Origin: Thiodiazotropha sp040507225
Lineage (GTDB): Bacteria; Pseudomonadota; Gammaproteobacteria; Chromatiales; Chromatiaceae
Direction: 5' to 3'
Assembly (NCBI GenBank): GCA_040507225.1
Contig: JBEVVG010000002.1
Coordinates: 868,001 to 932,000, forward strand
DNA: 64,000 bases
Every line of letters starts with the position of its first letter. Within the stretch, counting starts at the first letter, position 1. Both the position numbers and the translations under genes were made by a program. The notes beneath the pieces were generated by a model. It saw only the letters and a list, made by a program, of their open reading frames with translations, did no database searches and was not told the DNA's origin. Positions 34,079-42,179 of this stretch are shown piece after piece.

Positions 34079-35077
34079 ATGCCACAACGTATCGAACAGC
34101 TGAAGCACTGGCTGGACAGTCTGCCGGGCCTGCAAGGCTATCAATTCGAGCCGGCATCCGGTGATGCCAGTTTCCGCCGCTACTTTCGGATCAGCGTGTC
34201 CGATGGCAGCTACATCGCCATGGACGCGCCACCGGAAAGGGAAAAGGTATTGCCCTTCGTAAATGTGGCGCAAGCCTTCGAGGCCATCGGTCTGAATGTG
34301 CCGCATATCCATGCCGGGGACTATGAGCAGGGTTTTCTGCTGCTTGACGACCTGGGTGAGCCGCTCTACCTCGACCGGCTCAACACAGAGACTGTCGAGC
34401 GTCTCTATGGCGACGCGCTCGGCGCTCTGGTGACCCTGCAGGCCTGTGGTCCCCGAGAAGGACTCCCGGACTATGATCGTGAACTGCTGCAACAGGAGAT
34501 GGGGCTGTTCCGGGATTGGCTGCTGGTCTCGCAACTGCAACTCGCACTGAGTGATGCAGAGGAGGCGCTGCTGGAAAAGGTGTTCGGGCAATTGACGGAA
34601 TGCGCACTGGAGCAGCCCAGGGTCTGTGTACACCGGGACTATCACTCGCGGAATCTGATTGTCAGCAGTCGCCAGAACCCGGGGATACTGGACTTTCAGG
34701 ATGCAGTAATCGGTCCGGTGACCTACGATCTGGTGTCCCTGTTGCGCGATTGTTATATCGCCTGGCCTCAGTCTCAGGTGGAGGCCTGGGCGATGGGCTA
34801 TTTTGAACTCGCCTGCCAGTCCGGTGTTTTGCGCGCTGAGGATGAGTCCCGGTTCATGCCCTGGTTCGATCTGATGGGTATTCAGCGACACCTCAAAGCC
34901 AGTGGTATTTTCGCCCGTCTCAACCTGCGGGACGGCAAACCGGGATATCTGAAAGACATTCCCCGCACCCTCGAATATGTCCTCCAGGCCGCAACCCGGC
35001 ATACGGATCTGGATGGATTTGTAAATTTTTTACAGTCACGGGTCATGCCGCTGCTGGATGAAAAGTTTTTCGCCTAG
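34079..35077 (+). CDS. amgK: Aminoglycoside phosphotransferase-like sugar kinase AmgK
   Basis: AmgK phosphorylates the anomeric carbon of N-acetylmuramic acid and N-acetylglucosamine in a peptidoglycan recycling bypass that makes UDP-MurNAc without MurA. 332 aa. Kinase motifs: GDASFRRYFRI near the N-terminus, catalytic loop VCVHRDYHSRNLIV, and metal-binding ILDFQDAVIGP. The SD AGGAAAG is well placed. The usual partner murU is not found downstream; the next gene is a porin on its own promoter. Upstream it is 24 bases from the pump gene, so it may be cotranscribed with the efflux genes. Confidence 0.9.
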   Translation: MPQRIEQLKHWLDSLPGLQGYQFEPASGDASFRRYFRISVSDGSYIAMDAPPEREKVLPFVNVAQAFEAIGLNVPHIHAGDYEQGFLLLDDLGEPLYLDRLNTETVERLYGDALGALVTLQACGPREGLPDYDRELLQQEMGLFRDWLLVSQLQLALSDAEEALLEKVFGQLTECALEQPRVCVHRDYHSRNLIVSSRQNPGILDFQDAVIGPVTYDLVSLLRDCYIAWPQSQVEAWAMGYFELACQSGVLRAEDESRFMPWFDLMGIQRHLKASGIFARLNLRDGKPGYLKDIPRTLEYVLQAATRHTDLDGFVNFLQSRVMPLLDEKFFA

Positions 35078-35380
35078 ATACCCCACTTTATCAGGTAATT
35101 CATGCTCATTCTTCAAGCATTCTTTAGAAATATATATATAACTAACTGATAATTAAATAGATATTAATCACAATTTTGGGTCGTGTTGTGATGTCAATTT
35201 AACGAAAAATCGTGCAACAATAACCTAGTGCATAAGTTGGTTATTATCCAAAGAAATTCCTGTGGCACAACTGCTGTTTAATATAAGTAACTGTATTAGC
35301 TTAATAATTCCGGTTGTTGATGTAGGGTGTATCAATTGTGCAACACATGCCATCGTTGTGTCTTTTTTGCAAAAAACCGC
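35078..35380. other. AT-rich porin upstream region
   Basis: About 300 bp clearly richer in A and T than the flanking genes, including the run ATATATATATAACTAACTG near 35132. No gene is visible. The high AT content next to a strong promoter suggests an UP-element-like or nucleoid-protein-binding region controlling the porin. Confidence 0.5.
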
Positions 35381-35409
35381 TTGCAATTTGCATGAGCGTT
35401 GTCTAGTAT
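35381..35409 (+). promoter_or_regulatory. Sigma70-type porin promoter
   Basis: TTGCAA (35381-35386) and TAGTAT (35404-35409) are separated by exactly 17 bp. Transcription would start near 35416 and give a leader of about 43 nt before the porin ATG. A similar TTGCAT / TAGTAT pair precedes the lipoprotein at 63071. Confidence 0.7.
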
Positions 35410-35458
35410 TTGCAGCGTAGTCAATTTTCTACCCATCAATTCTTCGGAGTTAACTCAA

Positions 35459-36466
35459 ATGAAAAAAGTACTCTCTCTTGCTATCGCCGCGGCTCTGGTC
35501 TCTCCCGTAGCTGCCATGGCTGATGCCACTATCTACGGTAAAGTCCGTCAGGCTCTGGAAGTTGTCAGCGACGAGCGCAACGCTGCAGCTGAAGTGGACA
35601 ACATTCAGATCAACGATTACACCTCCCGCGTGGGCATCAAGGGCTCCGAGGATCTGGGTAACGGCCTGACCGCTGTGTACAAAATCGAATACGGCGTGAA
35701 AATCTCCACCAACCCCGGTGGCAATGAATTCTCCGGCGACGGCAGCCTGAGTGCTCGTAACGCTTTCGTCGGCCTGGCCGGTGGTTTCGGTACCTTCGTA
35801 ATCGGTCGTCACGACACCCCCCTGAAGCTGACCACCCAGAAGCTGGACTACTTCGCTGATACCGTTGTGGATAACAACAAGAACTACACCGAGCAGGTTA
35901 TCGATCGTCGCGCTGACGGTACCGTTGCCTATATCACCCCCAGCCTGGGTGGCCTGACCCTGGCCGCTGCCCTGGTCCCCGGCGAGAACAGCGAAGCTGA
36001 CGGCATCGCCGACGCTTACTCTGTTGCTGGTATGTACTCCAACGGCGGTATCTACGCTGCCCTGGGTTACGAAGCTGCTGACGGCAACATCGACGCGATC
36101 GGTGCTGACGGCGCTGACCTGACCCAGATCCGTGGTGGCGCTGGCTACGACGGCGGTATGTTCAAAGTGGGTTTCACCTACGAAACCGTCCAGGTTGACA
36201 ATCCTGCCGGTGGTGATGACCTTCAGGATTCCACCAGCATCATGGTCAACGGTGGTGTGAAAGCCGGTCCTGGTATGGTCGCTGCTAAATACTTCGACTA
36301 CTCCGACGACAGCAACGATGCCAACGATCACGATGGTTTCGGTCTGGGCTACCACTACAACCTGAGCAAGCGTACCTCTCTGATGGCTAACTACGTCTCC
36401 AGTGCCTTCGATAACCTCGACGGCGACGTGAGCACCTTCAGCTTCCAGGTGAACCACAACTTCTAA
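35459..36466 (+). CDS. Outer-membrane general porin (Gram-negative porin family)
   Basis: A 335-aa trimeric beta-barrel porin for diffusion of small solutes. Signal peptide 1-21 ends AMA before DATIYGKVRQ. The mature protein shows the usual RVGIKGSEDLGNGLTAVYKIEYG, SLSARNAFVGLAGGFGTFVIGRHDTP (with the eyelet loop after it) and ends in phenylalanine after FSFQVNHN, as needed for BAM recognition. Codon choice is more restricted than in neighbours, as expected for a highly expressed gene. The SD GGAG is 9 bases before the ATG. It has its own promoter and a strong terminator. Confidence 0.95.
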   Translation: MKKVLSLAIAAALVSPVAAMADATIYGKVRQALEVVSDERNAAAEVDNIQINDYTSRVGIKGSEDLGNGLTAVYKIEYGVKISTNPGGNEFSGDGSLSARNAFVGLAGGFGTFVIGRHDTPLKLTTQKLDYFADTVVDNNKNYTEQVIDRRADGTVAYITPSLGGLTLAAALVPGENSEADGIADAYSVAGMYSNGGIYAALGYEAADGNIDAIGADGADLTQIRGGAGYDGGMFKVGFTYETVQVDNPAGGDDLQDSTSIMVNGGVKAGPGMVAAKYFDYSDDSNDANDHDGFGLGYHYNLSKRTSLMANYVSSAFDNLDGDVSTFSFQVNHNF

Positions 36467-36495
36467 GATAGCTTCCAGCTATATCTGAAGTGAAA

Positions 36496-36525
36496 GGCGG
36501 GGCTCGATGAGCCCCGCTTTTTTTT
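36496..36525 (+). terminator. Rho-independent terminator of the porin gene
   Basis: The stem GCGGGGCTC / GAGCCCCGC (36497-36517) has a GAT loop and is followed by eight T residues. The preceding AAAG also pairs with the start of the T run. Classic intrinsic terminator 30 bases after the stop. Confidence 0.92.
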
Positions 36526-36767
36526 GCCTGATGGTTTCCCATGCCTGTGTCGGGCGGTTTATCGGTCTAAGGCAGGCTTGCCGGTTGAGGATGTTCGTGG
36601 AGGGTCGCTGCAGACTGGAGCGGATGAGCGATTGTCTGGCAGGACTTGAGTGTGGAAAGACTGTCAGACATGAGATCGCGCGCAATCCGCGTTGCAGAAC
36701 ACCGTCCCTGGTGACCTGCAAGCGGTTAGAGAAGTCGGTTGACGCTAAGGCTCGTCGTGATCTGCGT
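36526..36767. other. Non-coding stretch between porin terminator and rpiA stop
   Basis: With the terminator this makes a gap of about 300 bp between stop codons. No reading frame with family features and no clear RNA structure are visible. Confidence 0.4.
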
Positions 36768-37427
36768 CTACTTGGGGTGAACGGTTTGGGGACCCTCTTC
36801 AGTGCCGAGAATCAGCACATCGGCGCCACGCAGAGCGAAAATCCCGGTCGTTACCACGCCAGCGACGGCGTTGATGGACTGCTCCATCTCTCGGGGTTTC
36901 ATGATTTCCAGGTTGTGTACATCCAGGATCGCGTTGCCGTTGTCGGTGATGAAGCCTTCACGCCAAACCGGTGTCCCGCCCAGTTTGACGATTTGGCGGG
37001 CGACATGGCTGCGGGCCATGGGAATGACCTCGACGGGCAGGGGGAAGCGCCCGAGGACGTCCACCAGTTTGCTTTTGTCGGCGATACACACGAAGGTCTT
37101 GCTCGCTCCTGCAATGATCTTTTCCCGGGTAAGCGCGCCCCCACCCCCTTTGATCAAATTGAGATAGTGGTCGGATTCGTCCGCGCCATCGATATAGACC
37201 TCCAGCTCGCCGGTGGCATTCAGATCGAGTACCGGTATCCCGTAGGACTTAAGACGTTCAGTGGAGGCCTCCGAGCTCGAGACGGCGCCGTCGATCCTGC
37301 CTTTGATATCGGCAAGGCAGTCGATGAAGTGATTGACGGTTGAGCCGGTACCGACGCCGATGACGCCACCTTTGACATATTCGAGTGCTGCCTGGGCGGC
37401 CTGTTTTTTTAAATCGTCCGCATTCAT
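36768..37427 (-). CDS. rpiA: Ribose-5-phosphate isomerase A
   Basis: Interconverts ribulose 5-phosphate and ribose 5-phosphate in the pentose phosphate pathway. 219 aa, identical in length to E. coli RpiA. Motifs: GVIGVGTGSTVNHFID for phosphate binding, YIDGADESD with catalytic aspartates, and KGGGGALTREKI. The SD GAGGAGGG lies 6-7 bases before the ATG. It is divergent from ilvA, an arrangement common in gammaproteobacteria. Confidence 0.96.
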   Translation of the reverse strand: MNADDLKKQAAQAALEYVKGGVIGVGTGSTVNHFIDCLADIKGRIDGAVSSSEASTERLKSYGIPVLDLNATGELEVYIDGADESDHYLNLIKGGGGALTREKIIAGASKTFVCIADKSKLVDVLGRFPLPVEVIPMARSHVARQIVKLGGTPVWREGFITDNGNAILDVHNLEIMKPREMEQSINAVAGVVTTGIFALRGADVLILGTEEGPQTVHPK

Positions 37428-37453
37428 TATGATCCCTCCTCGTTCGGGTCGGG

Positions 37454-37480
37454 GTTATATTATAGTGTTAACGGGCCCTG
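37454..37480 (+). repeat. Dispersed intergenic element, copy D
   Basis: ATAGTGTTAACGGGCCCTG aligns with the core of copies at 6575 and 52231. GTTA / TAAC arms enclose the conserved loop segment. It lies in the rpiA-ilvA intergenic region, 25 bp before rpiA. Confidence 0.55.
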
Positions 37481-37707
37481 CTAGATGGTCACTGGGGTGG
37501 GGTGATTTGGGAACGCGCCTGTGCCGTTTACCGGTCGACCAGGGTGTGTTGTGTTCCTGCTCTGTCCCAACCTGTGCTGCGGCCGGTTGGTTTGTTATTC
37601 AGGGGTCTTCACAGGCGCGATGTCTGATTTTTTCAGTCAATCAGCGGTATGATGTGAAGATCCAGGATTAACAATCATACCCCAGCCTCATCCGATTGGA
37701 ATAGCCC

Positions 37708-39228
37708 ATGCCTCAACGTTACATAGAAAAAATTCTTCGTGCCAGGGTCTACGATGTGGCCAGGGAAACCCCCCTCGAGCGGGTGAATCTGCTGTCGTCA
37801 CGTCTGGATAACCATGTGTTCCTCAAGCGCGAGGATCTTCAGCCCGTTTTCTCATTCAAGCTCAGAGGGGCTTATAACAAGATCGTCAGTCTGCCCAAGG
37901 AGAGTCGTGATCGAGGGGTTATCGCGGCGTCGGCGGGAAATCATGCCCAGGGTGTGGCATTGGCGGCGAGAAACCTGAAGATTCAGGCATTGATTGTCAT
38001 GCCCAAGACTACGCCGCAGATCAAGGTCCAGTCTGTACGCAACCTGGGTGCCAAGGCTGTGCTGGTGGGTGATTCCTACGACGAGGCCTATACCCGTGCC
38101 ATTGAATTGGCTGATCAGCAGGGGCTCTCGTTTATCCATCCTTTCGATGATCCGGAGGTGATTGCCGGGCAGGGCACCATTGGAATGGAGTTGCTGAGAC
38201 AGCATCCCAGCCCTCCCTCCGCGATTTTTATCCCGGTGGGTGGCGGTGGTCTGATCGCGGGTATCGGAGCCTATATCAAGTATGTCTATCCGCAGGTGAA
38301 GATTATCGGGGTGGAGCCTGAGGATGCGCCTTCGCTTCATTCGGCGCTGCGCGCCAAGCGTCGTATTCGTTTAAAGCAGGTAGGCATCTTCGCGGATGGC
38401 GTTGCTGTAAGGCAGGTTGGAAAGGAGACCTTCAGGCTTGCGCGAAAGGTGGTCGATGAAGTGGTGTTGGTCTCCACTGATGAGATATGCGCCGCGATCA
38501 AGGATATCTATGACGATACCCGCACCATGGCAGAGCCCGCTGGTGCACTCTCTGTCGCCGGTTTGAAACGATATGTGAAGCGTGAGGAGTGTCGGGGGCA
38601 TCACTTGATTGCCATCAATAGCGGGGCCAACATCAATTTTGACCGTTTGCGTCACGTGGCTGAGCGAGCGGAGTTTGGTGAACGCCGCGAGGCTTTGTTT
38701 GCGGTGCAGATACCGGAACGCCCTGGGAGCTTCCTGGGGTTCTGTCGTCTCATAGGCAAGCGCAGTATTACCGAATTCAACTATCGATACAGCGATGCGG
38801 TGCGTGCACAAATCTTTGTCGGTATCGAGTTGAGCGGTGGAGATGATGAGCGGCTTTCCCTATATGAGCGCTTTGTTGAGAAAGGGTATTCTGTCGTGGA
38901 TATGACGGACAATGAAACCGCGAAACTGCATATCCGTTACATGGTCGGCGGACATGCCCAGGGATTGGCCAATGAAAGTCTGATACGGTTTGAGTTTCCT
39001 GAACGGCCCGGAGCATTGTTGTATTTTCTCAGTCATCTGGGCAAGGAGTGGAATATCAGCCTCTTCCACTACCGCAATCATGGTGCTGCCTATGGCCGGG
39101 TGTTGATGGGGATTCAGGTTGAGTCAGGAGAAAAATCTAAGTTTATCAATAAATTGAATAATCTTGGATATCCGTATTGGGATGAGACGGAGAATCCTGC
39201 ATACCGTCTTTTCGCAGGTGTCAGCTAA
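37708..39228 (+). CDS. ilvA: Threonine ammonia-lyase, biosynthetic (IlvA)
   Basis: PLP enzyme making 2-oxobutanoate from threonine, the first step of isoleucine synthesis. 506 aa (514 in E. coli). The PLP lysine is K51 in FSFKLRGAYNK; SAGNHAQGVA and the glycine loop VGGGGLIAG bind the cofactor. The C-terminal part from about residue 330 has two ACT-like regulatory domains (FAVQIPERPGSFLGFCRL and FEFPERPGALLYFLSHL) for isoleucine feedback control. No leader peptide attenuator is evident upstream. A bidirectional terminator follows. Confidence 0.96.
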   Translation: MPQRYIEKILRARVYDVARETPLERVNLLSSRLDNHVFLKREDLQPVFSFKLRGAYNKIVSLPKESRDRGVIAASAGNHAQGVALAARNLKIQALIVMPKTTPQIKVQSVRNLGAKAVLVGDSYDEAYTRAIELADQQGLSFIHPFDDPEVIAGQGTIGMELLRQHPSPPSAIFIPVGGGGLIAGIGAYIKYVYPQVKIIGVEPEDAPSLHSALRAKRRIRLKQVGIFADGVAVRQVGKETFRLARKVVDEVVLVSTDEICAAIKDIYDDTRTMAEPAGALSVAGLKRYVKREECRGHHLIAINSGANINFDRLRHVAERAEFGERREALFAVQIPERPGSFLGFCRLIGKRSITEFNYRYSDAVRAQIFVGIELSGGDDERLSLYERFVEKGYSVVDMTDNETAKLHIRYMVGGHAQGLANESLIRFEFPERPGALLYFLSHLGKEWNISLFHYRNHGAAYGRVLMGIQVESGEKSKFINKLNNLGYPYWDETENPAYRLFAGVS

Positions 39229-39278
39229 CCGTGTTCAATAGTCTTTAATGCCCTTTGGATGAGCAGAAATCATCGCCT

Positions 39279-39310
39279 AAAACAAACCCCGCAGCAGCGG
39301 GGTTTGTTTT
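39279..39310. terminator. Bidirectional intrinsic terminator (ilvA / histone-like gene)
   Basis: A perfect 14-bp stem, AAAACAAACCCCGC / GCGGGGTTTGTTTT, with an AGCA loop. The A/T ends supply the U-rich tail in both directions, so it can end ilvA from the left and the histone-like gene from the right. Confidence 0.88.
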
Positions 39311-39320
39311 GGGTGACGGG

Positions 39321-39752
39321 CTAGGATCTAACGACCCGCTTTTTCCTTGGTGTCACTTTTCTGGGGCGGGCGGGGCTTTTCTTTTTACTCGCCACCTTCT
39401 TCTTGCTGGTGACCTTCTTTTTGGCCGCTACCTTTTTCTTGGTTGCTGTCTTCTTTCTGGTCGTGGTCTTCTTCTTTGCGGTCGCTTTCTTTTTGCTCGC
39501 GACTTTCTTCTTTGTGGCTACCTTCTTCTTACTGGCAACTTTCTTCTTGCTGGTGACCTTCTTTTTCGCAGCGGCTTTCTTTTTCGTAGATGCCTTCTTC
39601 TTGACTGTCTTCTTTGCAACCGCTTTCTTCTTGCTGGTTACTTTCTTGGCGACCTTCTTCCTGGTTGCCGCTTTCTTCTTCACCGCGACCTTCTTGGTGG
39701 TGGTTGAACGCTTCACTGTTGCCTTCTTCTTGGCGGCTTTTTTAATCGCCAT
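39321..39752 (-). CDS. Histone H1-like lysine/alanine-rich DNA-binding protein
   Basis: A 143-aa protein made almost only of Lys, Ala, Thr, Val, Ser and Arg, built from repeated blocks such as KKKVASKKKVAT with a period of about six residues, and ending PARPRKVTPRKKRVVRS. It resembles the C-terminal tail of eukaryotic H1 and bacterial H1-like proteins (Hc1/AlgP/BpH1 types), which bind and compact DNA. The SD GGGAGG is well placed before the ATG. The DNA itself is a run of near-identical short repeats, so length may vary between strains. The plus-strand reading frame on top of it is a shadow. Confidence 0.85.
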   Translation of the reverse strand: MAIKKAAKKKATVKRSTTTKKVAVKKKAATRKKVAKKVTSKKKAVAKKTVKKKASTKKKAAAKKKVTSKKKVASKKKVATKKKVASKKKATAKKKTTTRKKTATKKKVAAKKKVTSKKKVASKKKSPARPRKVTPRKKRVVRS

Positions 39753-40135
39753 GTCAGGTTTCCTCCCGAAGAACTACCGAATAGATGTTCAGAGTATAAT
39801 TCAGGTTAAAAAAAAATCCAGAACAACTGTCGTTCTTTTACTAATTAATTCAGTTCGTTGTTGGAATCGACAGTTCGCTAAGTGATATTCATAACCCGGC
39901 GGCTGAATGTGCCATGTTCAGGGCTACAAGCATACCCTTGATCAAGGCGTGACTTTCGGGCAGGCACGCTTCGGTTGAACTTGGGATATTCAGGCGTCGG
40001 GTTAATAGCTTGTGACTGGCAGGTATCTTGAGAGTCATGCAGATGGTGTATTCGTTTTTGACCTTGCATCATGGATGGAGGGTCACTGCTGAATCGATGC
40101 TGACAAGTACCAAGCTAATGGATTGATCGTTCACA
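39753..40135. other. Non-coding region upstream of the histone-like gene
   Basis: About 380 bp between the start of the histone-like gene and the stop of the cyclo-ligase gene. On the minus strand TATACT (39793-39798) is a plausible -10 for the histone-like gene, but no -35 at normal spacing is seen. A run of nine A residues lies beside it. Confidence 0.4.
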
Positions 40136-40738
40136 TCAGTCAGTGTGTGGTTGGTTGAATTCATGGATGGCTGACTCGGTAATCACAGCATCCAAGGGAA
40201 CATCCCAGGGATGGTGCTCAAGATCATCCATCCTCTGAAACTCATGCGCGAGACCGATGAGTCTTGGACCTCTCAGGTGCTTGCGTTGGTGTTTGAATGC
40301 GAAAGTGCGATCGTAATACCCGCCTCCCATGCCGACGCGATGACCGGCGGGATCAAACGCCACCAGAGGTACGAAGACCAGGTCTAGAGACCAGGGCATT
40401 ACGAGGTGACGATGATGAAAGACCGGCTCCGGGATGGCAAAGCGGTTGTTTTGCATCGAGGCATCCCGTTTCATCGGAGCGAACCAGAGGCTGTTGGCGG
40501 GACGTTGGCGAAGGACCGGGAGAAACACCTGTTTTCCCGCCTCGAAGGCGTCTCCCAGGAGAGGGCCGGGGTCCATTTCACCTGAAACAGCATGGTAAAA
40601 GGCAATGCGTCGGCTGTGGCGGAAGGCGCGGTGGTTACGTGCCAGGCGGCACATCCGGGCGCTGTGTTGACGCAGGGTTTCGGGGCTCAGGCTACGTCGT
40701 AGGGCCTTGATCTCGCGGCGCAGTTGCTGTGTATGCAT
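40136..40738 (-). CDS. 5-formyltetrahydrofolate cyclo-ligase
   Basis: Converts 5-formyl-THF to 5,10-methenyl-THF with ATP, relieving inhibition of folate enzymes; 5-formyl-THF arises as a by-product of serine hydroxymethyltransferase. 200 aa. Motifs: LRREIKALRRSLS near the N-terminus, VFVPLVAFDPAGHRVGMGGGYYDRTF (ATP/folate binding) and a C-terminal DVPLDAVITE. ATG 40738 is chosen; 26 upstream codons would overlap the 6S RNA. It is the E. coli ygfA/fau equivalent and follows ssrS exactly as in E. coli, consistent with cotranscription. Confidence 0.92.
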   Translation of the reverse strand: MHTQQLRREIKALRRSLSPETLRQHSARMCRLARNHRAFRHSRRIAFYHAVSGEMDPGPLLGDAFEAGKQVFLPVLRQRPANSLWFAPMKRDASMQNNRFAIPEPVFHHRHLVMPWSLDLVFVPLVAFDPAGHRVGMGGGYYDRTFAFKHQRKHLRGPRLIGLAHEFQRMDDLEHHPWDVPLDAVITESAIHEFNQPHTD

Positions 40739-40754
40739 GGGTAGCTTGAGGTGA

Positions 40755-40939
40755 CATCTCCCACCTGTGCCGTCGCGTGCCTTTGTTCTTGAACCAGTGG
40801 GTTCAAGTGGGATCAACAGGCTGACCTAAGGCTTTCCGTATGGGTAACGGACATGCACACGGGTGAAGCCATCATGACCCCAGGGTAGATATTAGGCTCA
40901 AGAAAATACCCGGGCTGCTAACGAACACCGCAGGGGATG
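40755..40939 (-). ncRNA. ssrS: 6S RNA
   Basis: 6S RNA mimics an open promoter and sequesters sigma70 RNA polymerase in stationary phase. Between zapA and the cyclo-ligase gene, the position of ssrS in E. coli, about 185 nt on the minus strand show the characteristic blocks in order: GTGTTCG near the 5' end, TGAGCCTAATAT, a central bubble with GCATGTCCGTTAC, GAAAGCCTTA, the arm CTTGAACC...GGTTCAAG, and a 3' end GCGACGGCACAGGTGGGAG that pairs with the 5' CATCCCC...GTGT. Ends are estimated from the closing stem; a TAACCT-like -10 sits just upstream of 40939. Confidence 0.88.
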
Positions 40940-40967
40940 TCACAAGGTTAGGCTAACTCTAATTGAC

Positions 40968-41282
40968 TCAAAGTTCCAGTTGATTGGTGGTGTTGAGCGC
41001 GATCTCGATCTTTTCCTGAAGATTCTTGATCCGGCGGGTGATGTTCTCAGTGCCGGCATCTTTGTCTTTTTGATCGAGCAGCAGATCGTTGGCGATGTTC
41101 AATGCGGTCATCACTGCAATGCGTTCGGTGCCGATGATGCGTCCGGCCTGTCTGATCTCCCGCATCTGGCCATCCACGTAAGCGGCGGCCTGTAGCAGGG
41201 ATTCGCGCTCCTCGGGAAGGCAGGATATGCGGTATTCCTTGTCGAGTATTGAAACCGTCACCGGCAGGCGGTTGCTGTTCAC
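40968..41282 (-). CDS. zapA: Cell division protein ZapA
   Basis: ZapA binds and bundles FtsZ filaments at midcell. 104 aa. N-terminal VTVSILDKEYRISCLPEERESLLQAAAYVDGQMREIR and the GTERIAVMTALNIANDLL segment are typical, followed by a C-terminal coiled coil (RRIKNLQEKIEIALN). Starts with GTG at 41282 overlapping the stop of the preceding gene. It is upstream of ssrS as in E. coli. Confidence 0.95.
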   Translation of the reverse strand: MNSNRLPVTVSILDKEYRISCLPEERESLLQAAAYVDGQMREIRQAGRIIGTERIAVMTALNIANDLLLDQKDKDAGTENITRRIKNLQEKIEIALNTTNQLEL

Positions 41283-41512
41283 TGGGGTGTTTCCATGGAT
41301 TTGAGTCGGGTGATCATGGCTTCGACCCGGGCACGCGCCAACTCGGTCTTCTCGATCAGCGCGGCGCGTTCCGCCACGAGGTTGTCCTGGCGCTGTTTCA
41401 AGGATTTATTTTCGTCCTTGAGATAAGAGCACGCGCGAATAAGCTCTTCCACCCGTACTTCAAGAGCCTGCAGGTCCAGTTCCGTTCGCTGGGGGGTCTC
41501 ATTTTCACTCAT
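41279..41512 (-). CDS. ZapB-like coiled-coil protein (TIGR02449 family)
   Basis: A 77-aa all-helical protein with heptad repeats (LDLQALEVRVEELIRACSYLKDENKSLKQRQDNLVAERAALIEKTELARARVEAMITRLKSM). It matches the small TIGR02449 family that precedes zapA in many gammaproteobacteria and resembles ZapB, suggesting a division role through ZapA. Start ATG 41512; another ATG at 41518 adds two residues. Its stop overlaps the zapA start by 4 bases. Confidence 0.85.
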   Translation of the reverse strand: MSENETPQRTELDLQALEVRVEELIRACSYLKDENKSLKQRQDNLVAERAALIEKTELARARVEAMITRLKSMETPQ

Positions 41513-41612
41513 GAGCATCAATATAGTGGGCGGAATGTGGCGGGTCAATCTCTACATCGGCATGTTATGATTCGTCTCAAATTGAGTGTCATGGGATCAA
41601 ACAGGTTGGCGT

Positions 41613-42179
41613 ATGACCGATAACTTTACAGGCCCCGATTTCGCCCGCCTCGAACAGGTTCTGAGCGCGGTTGATTTCGACTATGGACCCAGTGAACTGC
41701 ACGGCGTGATCACCGGGTTGATCTGTGGCGGCAGCGACGATGTGCGGGCGCTCTGGATGGGGGATCTTCTGGGGCACCTGCCCGATGATGATCTCCTGGC
41801 CCAGGAGGCGAGACAGATGGTGGGACAGTTGTATCGCGCAACCCTGGAGGGCATCGCTCACGCTGAGATGCTGTTCATGCCCCTCCTGCCGGATGAGTCG
41901 AATGTCATCTCCGAACGCGCAAAAAGCCTGAGCGAATGGTGCGAAGGTTATCTCTATGGTCTGGGTGTGGCCGGTGTCACGGAGCGGCAGCTGGTCGGGG
42001 ATGCGCGTGAAGCGCTGCAGGACCTGACTCACTTCACACGTATCGACTACGAGGATCTGGAATCCGGAGAAGCGACCGAAATGGCTTATGTCGAGTTGCA
42101 GGAGTTTCTCAAGGTGGTGACGATGTTGCTGTGGGAGGAGTTGGTCGATAACCGGGGGGGTGAGGATGCTGAAGAGTGA
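41613..42179 (+). CDS. ygfB: YgfB/UPF0149 family protein
   Basis: A 188-aa acidic protein with the pattern SELHGVITGLICGG near the N-terminus and WCEGYLYGLG in the middle, both signatures of UPF0149. In Pseudomonas aeruginosa YgfB suppresses an amidase (ampDh3) and affects beta-lactam resistance; the role here is inferred. Start ATG 41613 fits the family N-terminus. It overlaps pepP and heads the ygfB-pepP-ubiH-ubiI cluster, as in E. coli, with zapA diverging upstream. Confidence 0.9.
   Translation: MTDNFTGPDFARLEQVLSAVDFDYGPSELHGVITGLICGGSDDVRALWMGDLLGHLPDDDLLAQEARQMVGQLYRATLEGIAHAEMLFMPLLPDESNVISERAKSLSEWCEGYLYGLGVAGVTERQLVGDAREALQDLTHFTRIDYEDLESGEATEMAYVELQEFLKVVTMLLWEELVDNRGGEDAEE

Noticed and set aside
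39403..39885. Plus-strand frame rich in Phe and Leu opposite the histone-like gene
   Set aside because: It is the complement of Lys-rich repeats; the minus-strand protein has an SD, a terminator and family features.
40905..40925. TTAGCAGCCCGG-like sequence resembling the dispersed element
   Set aside because: It lies inside the 6S RNA, where conserved 6S blocks explain it better.
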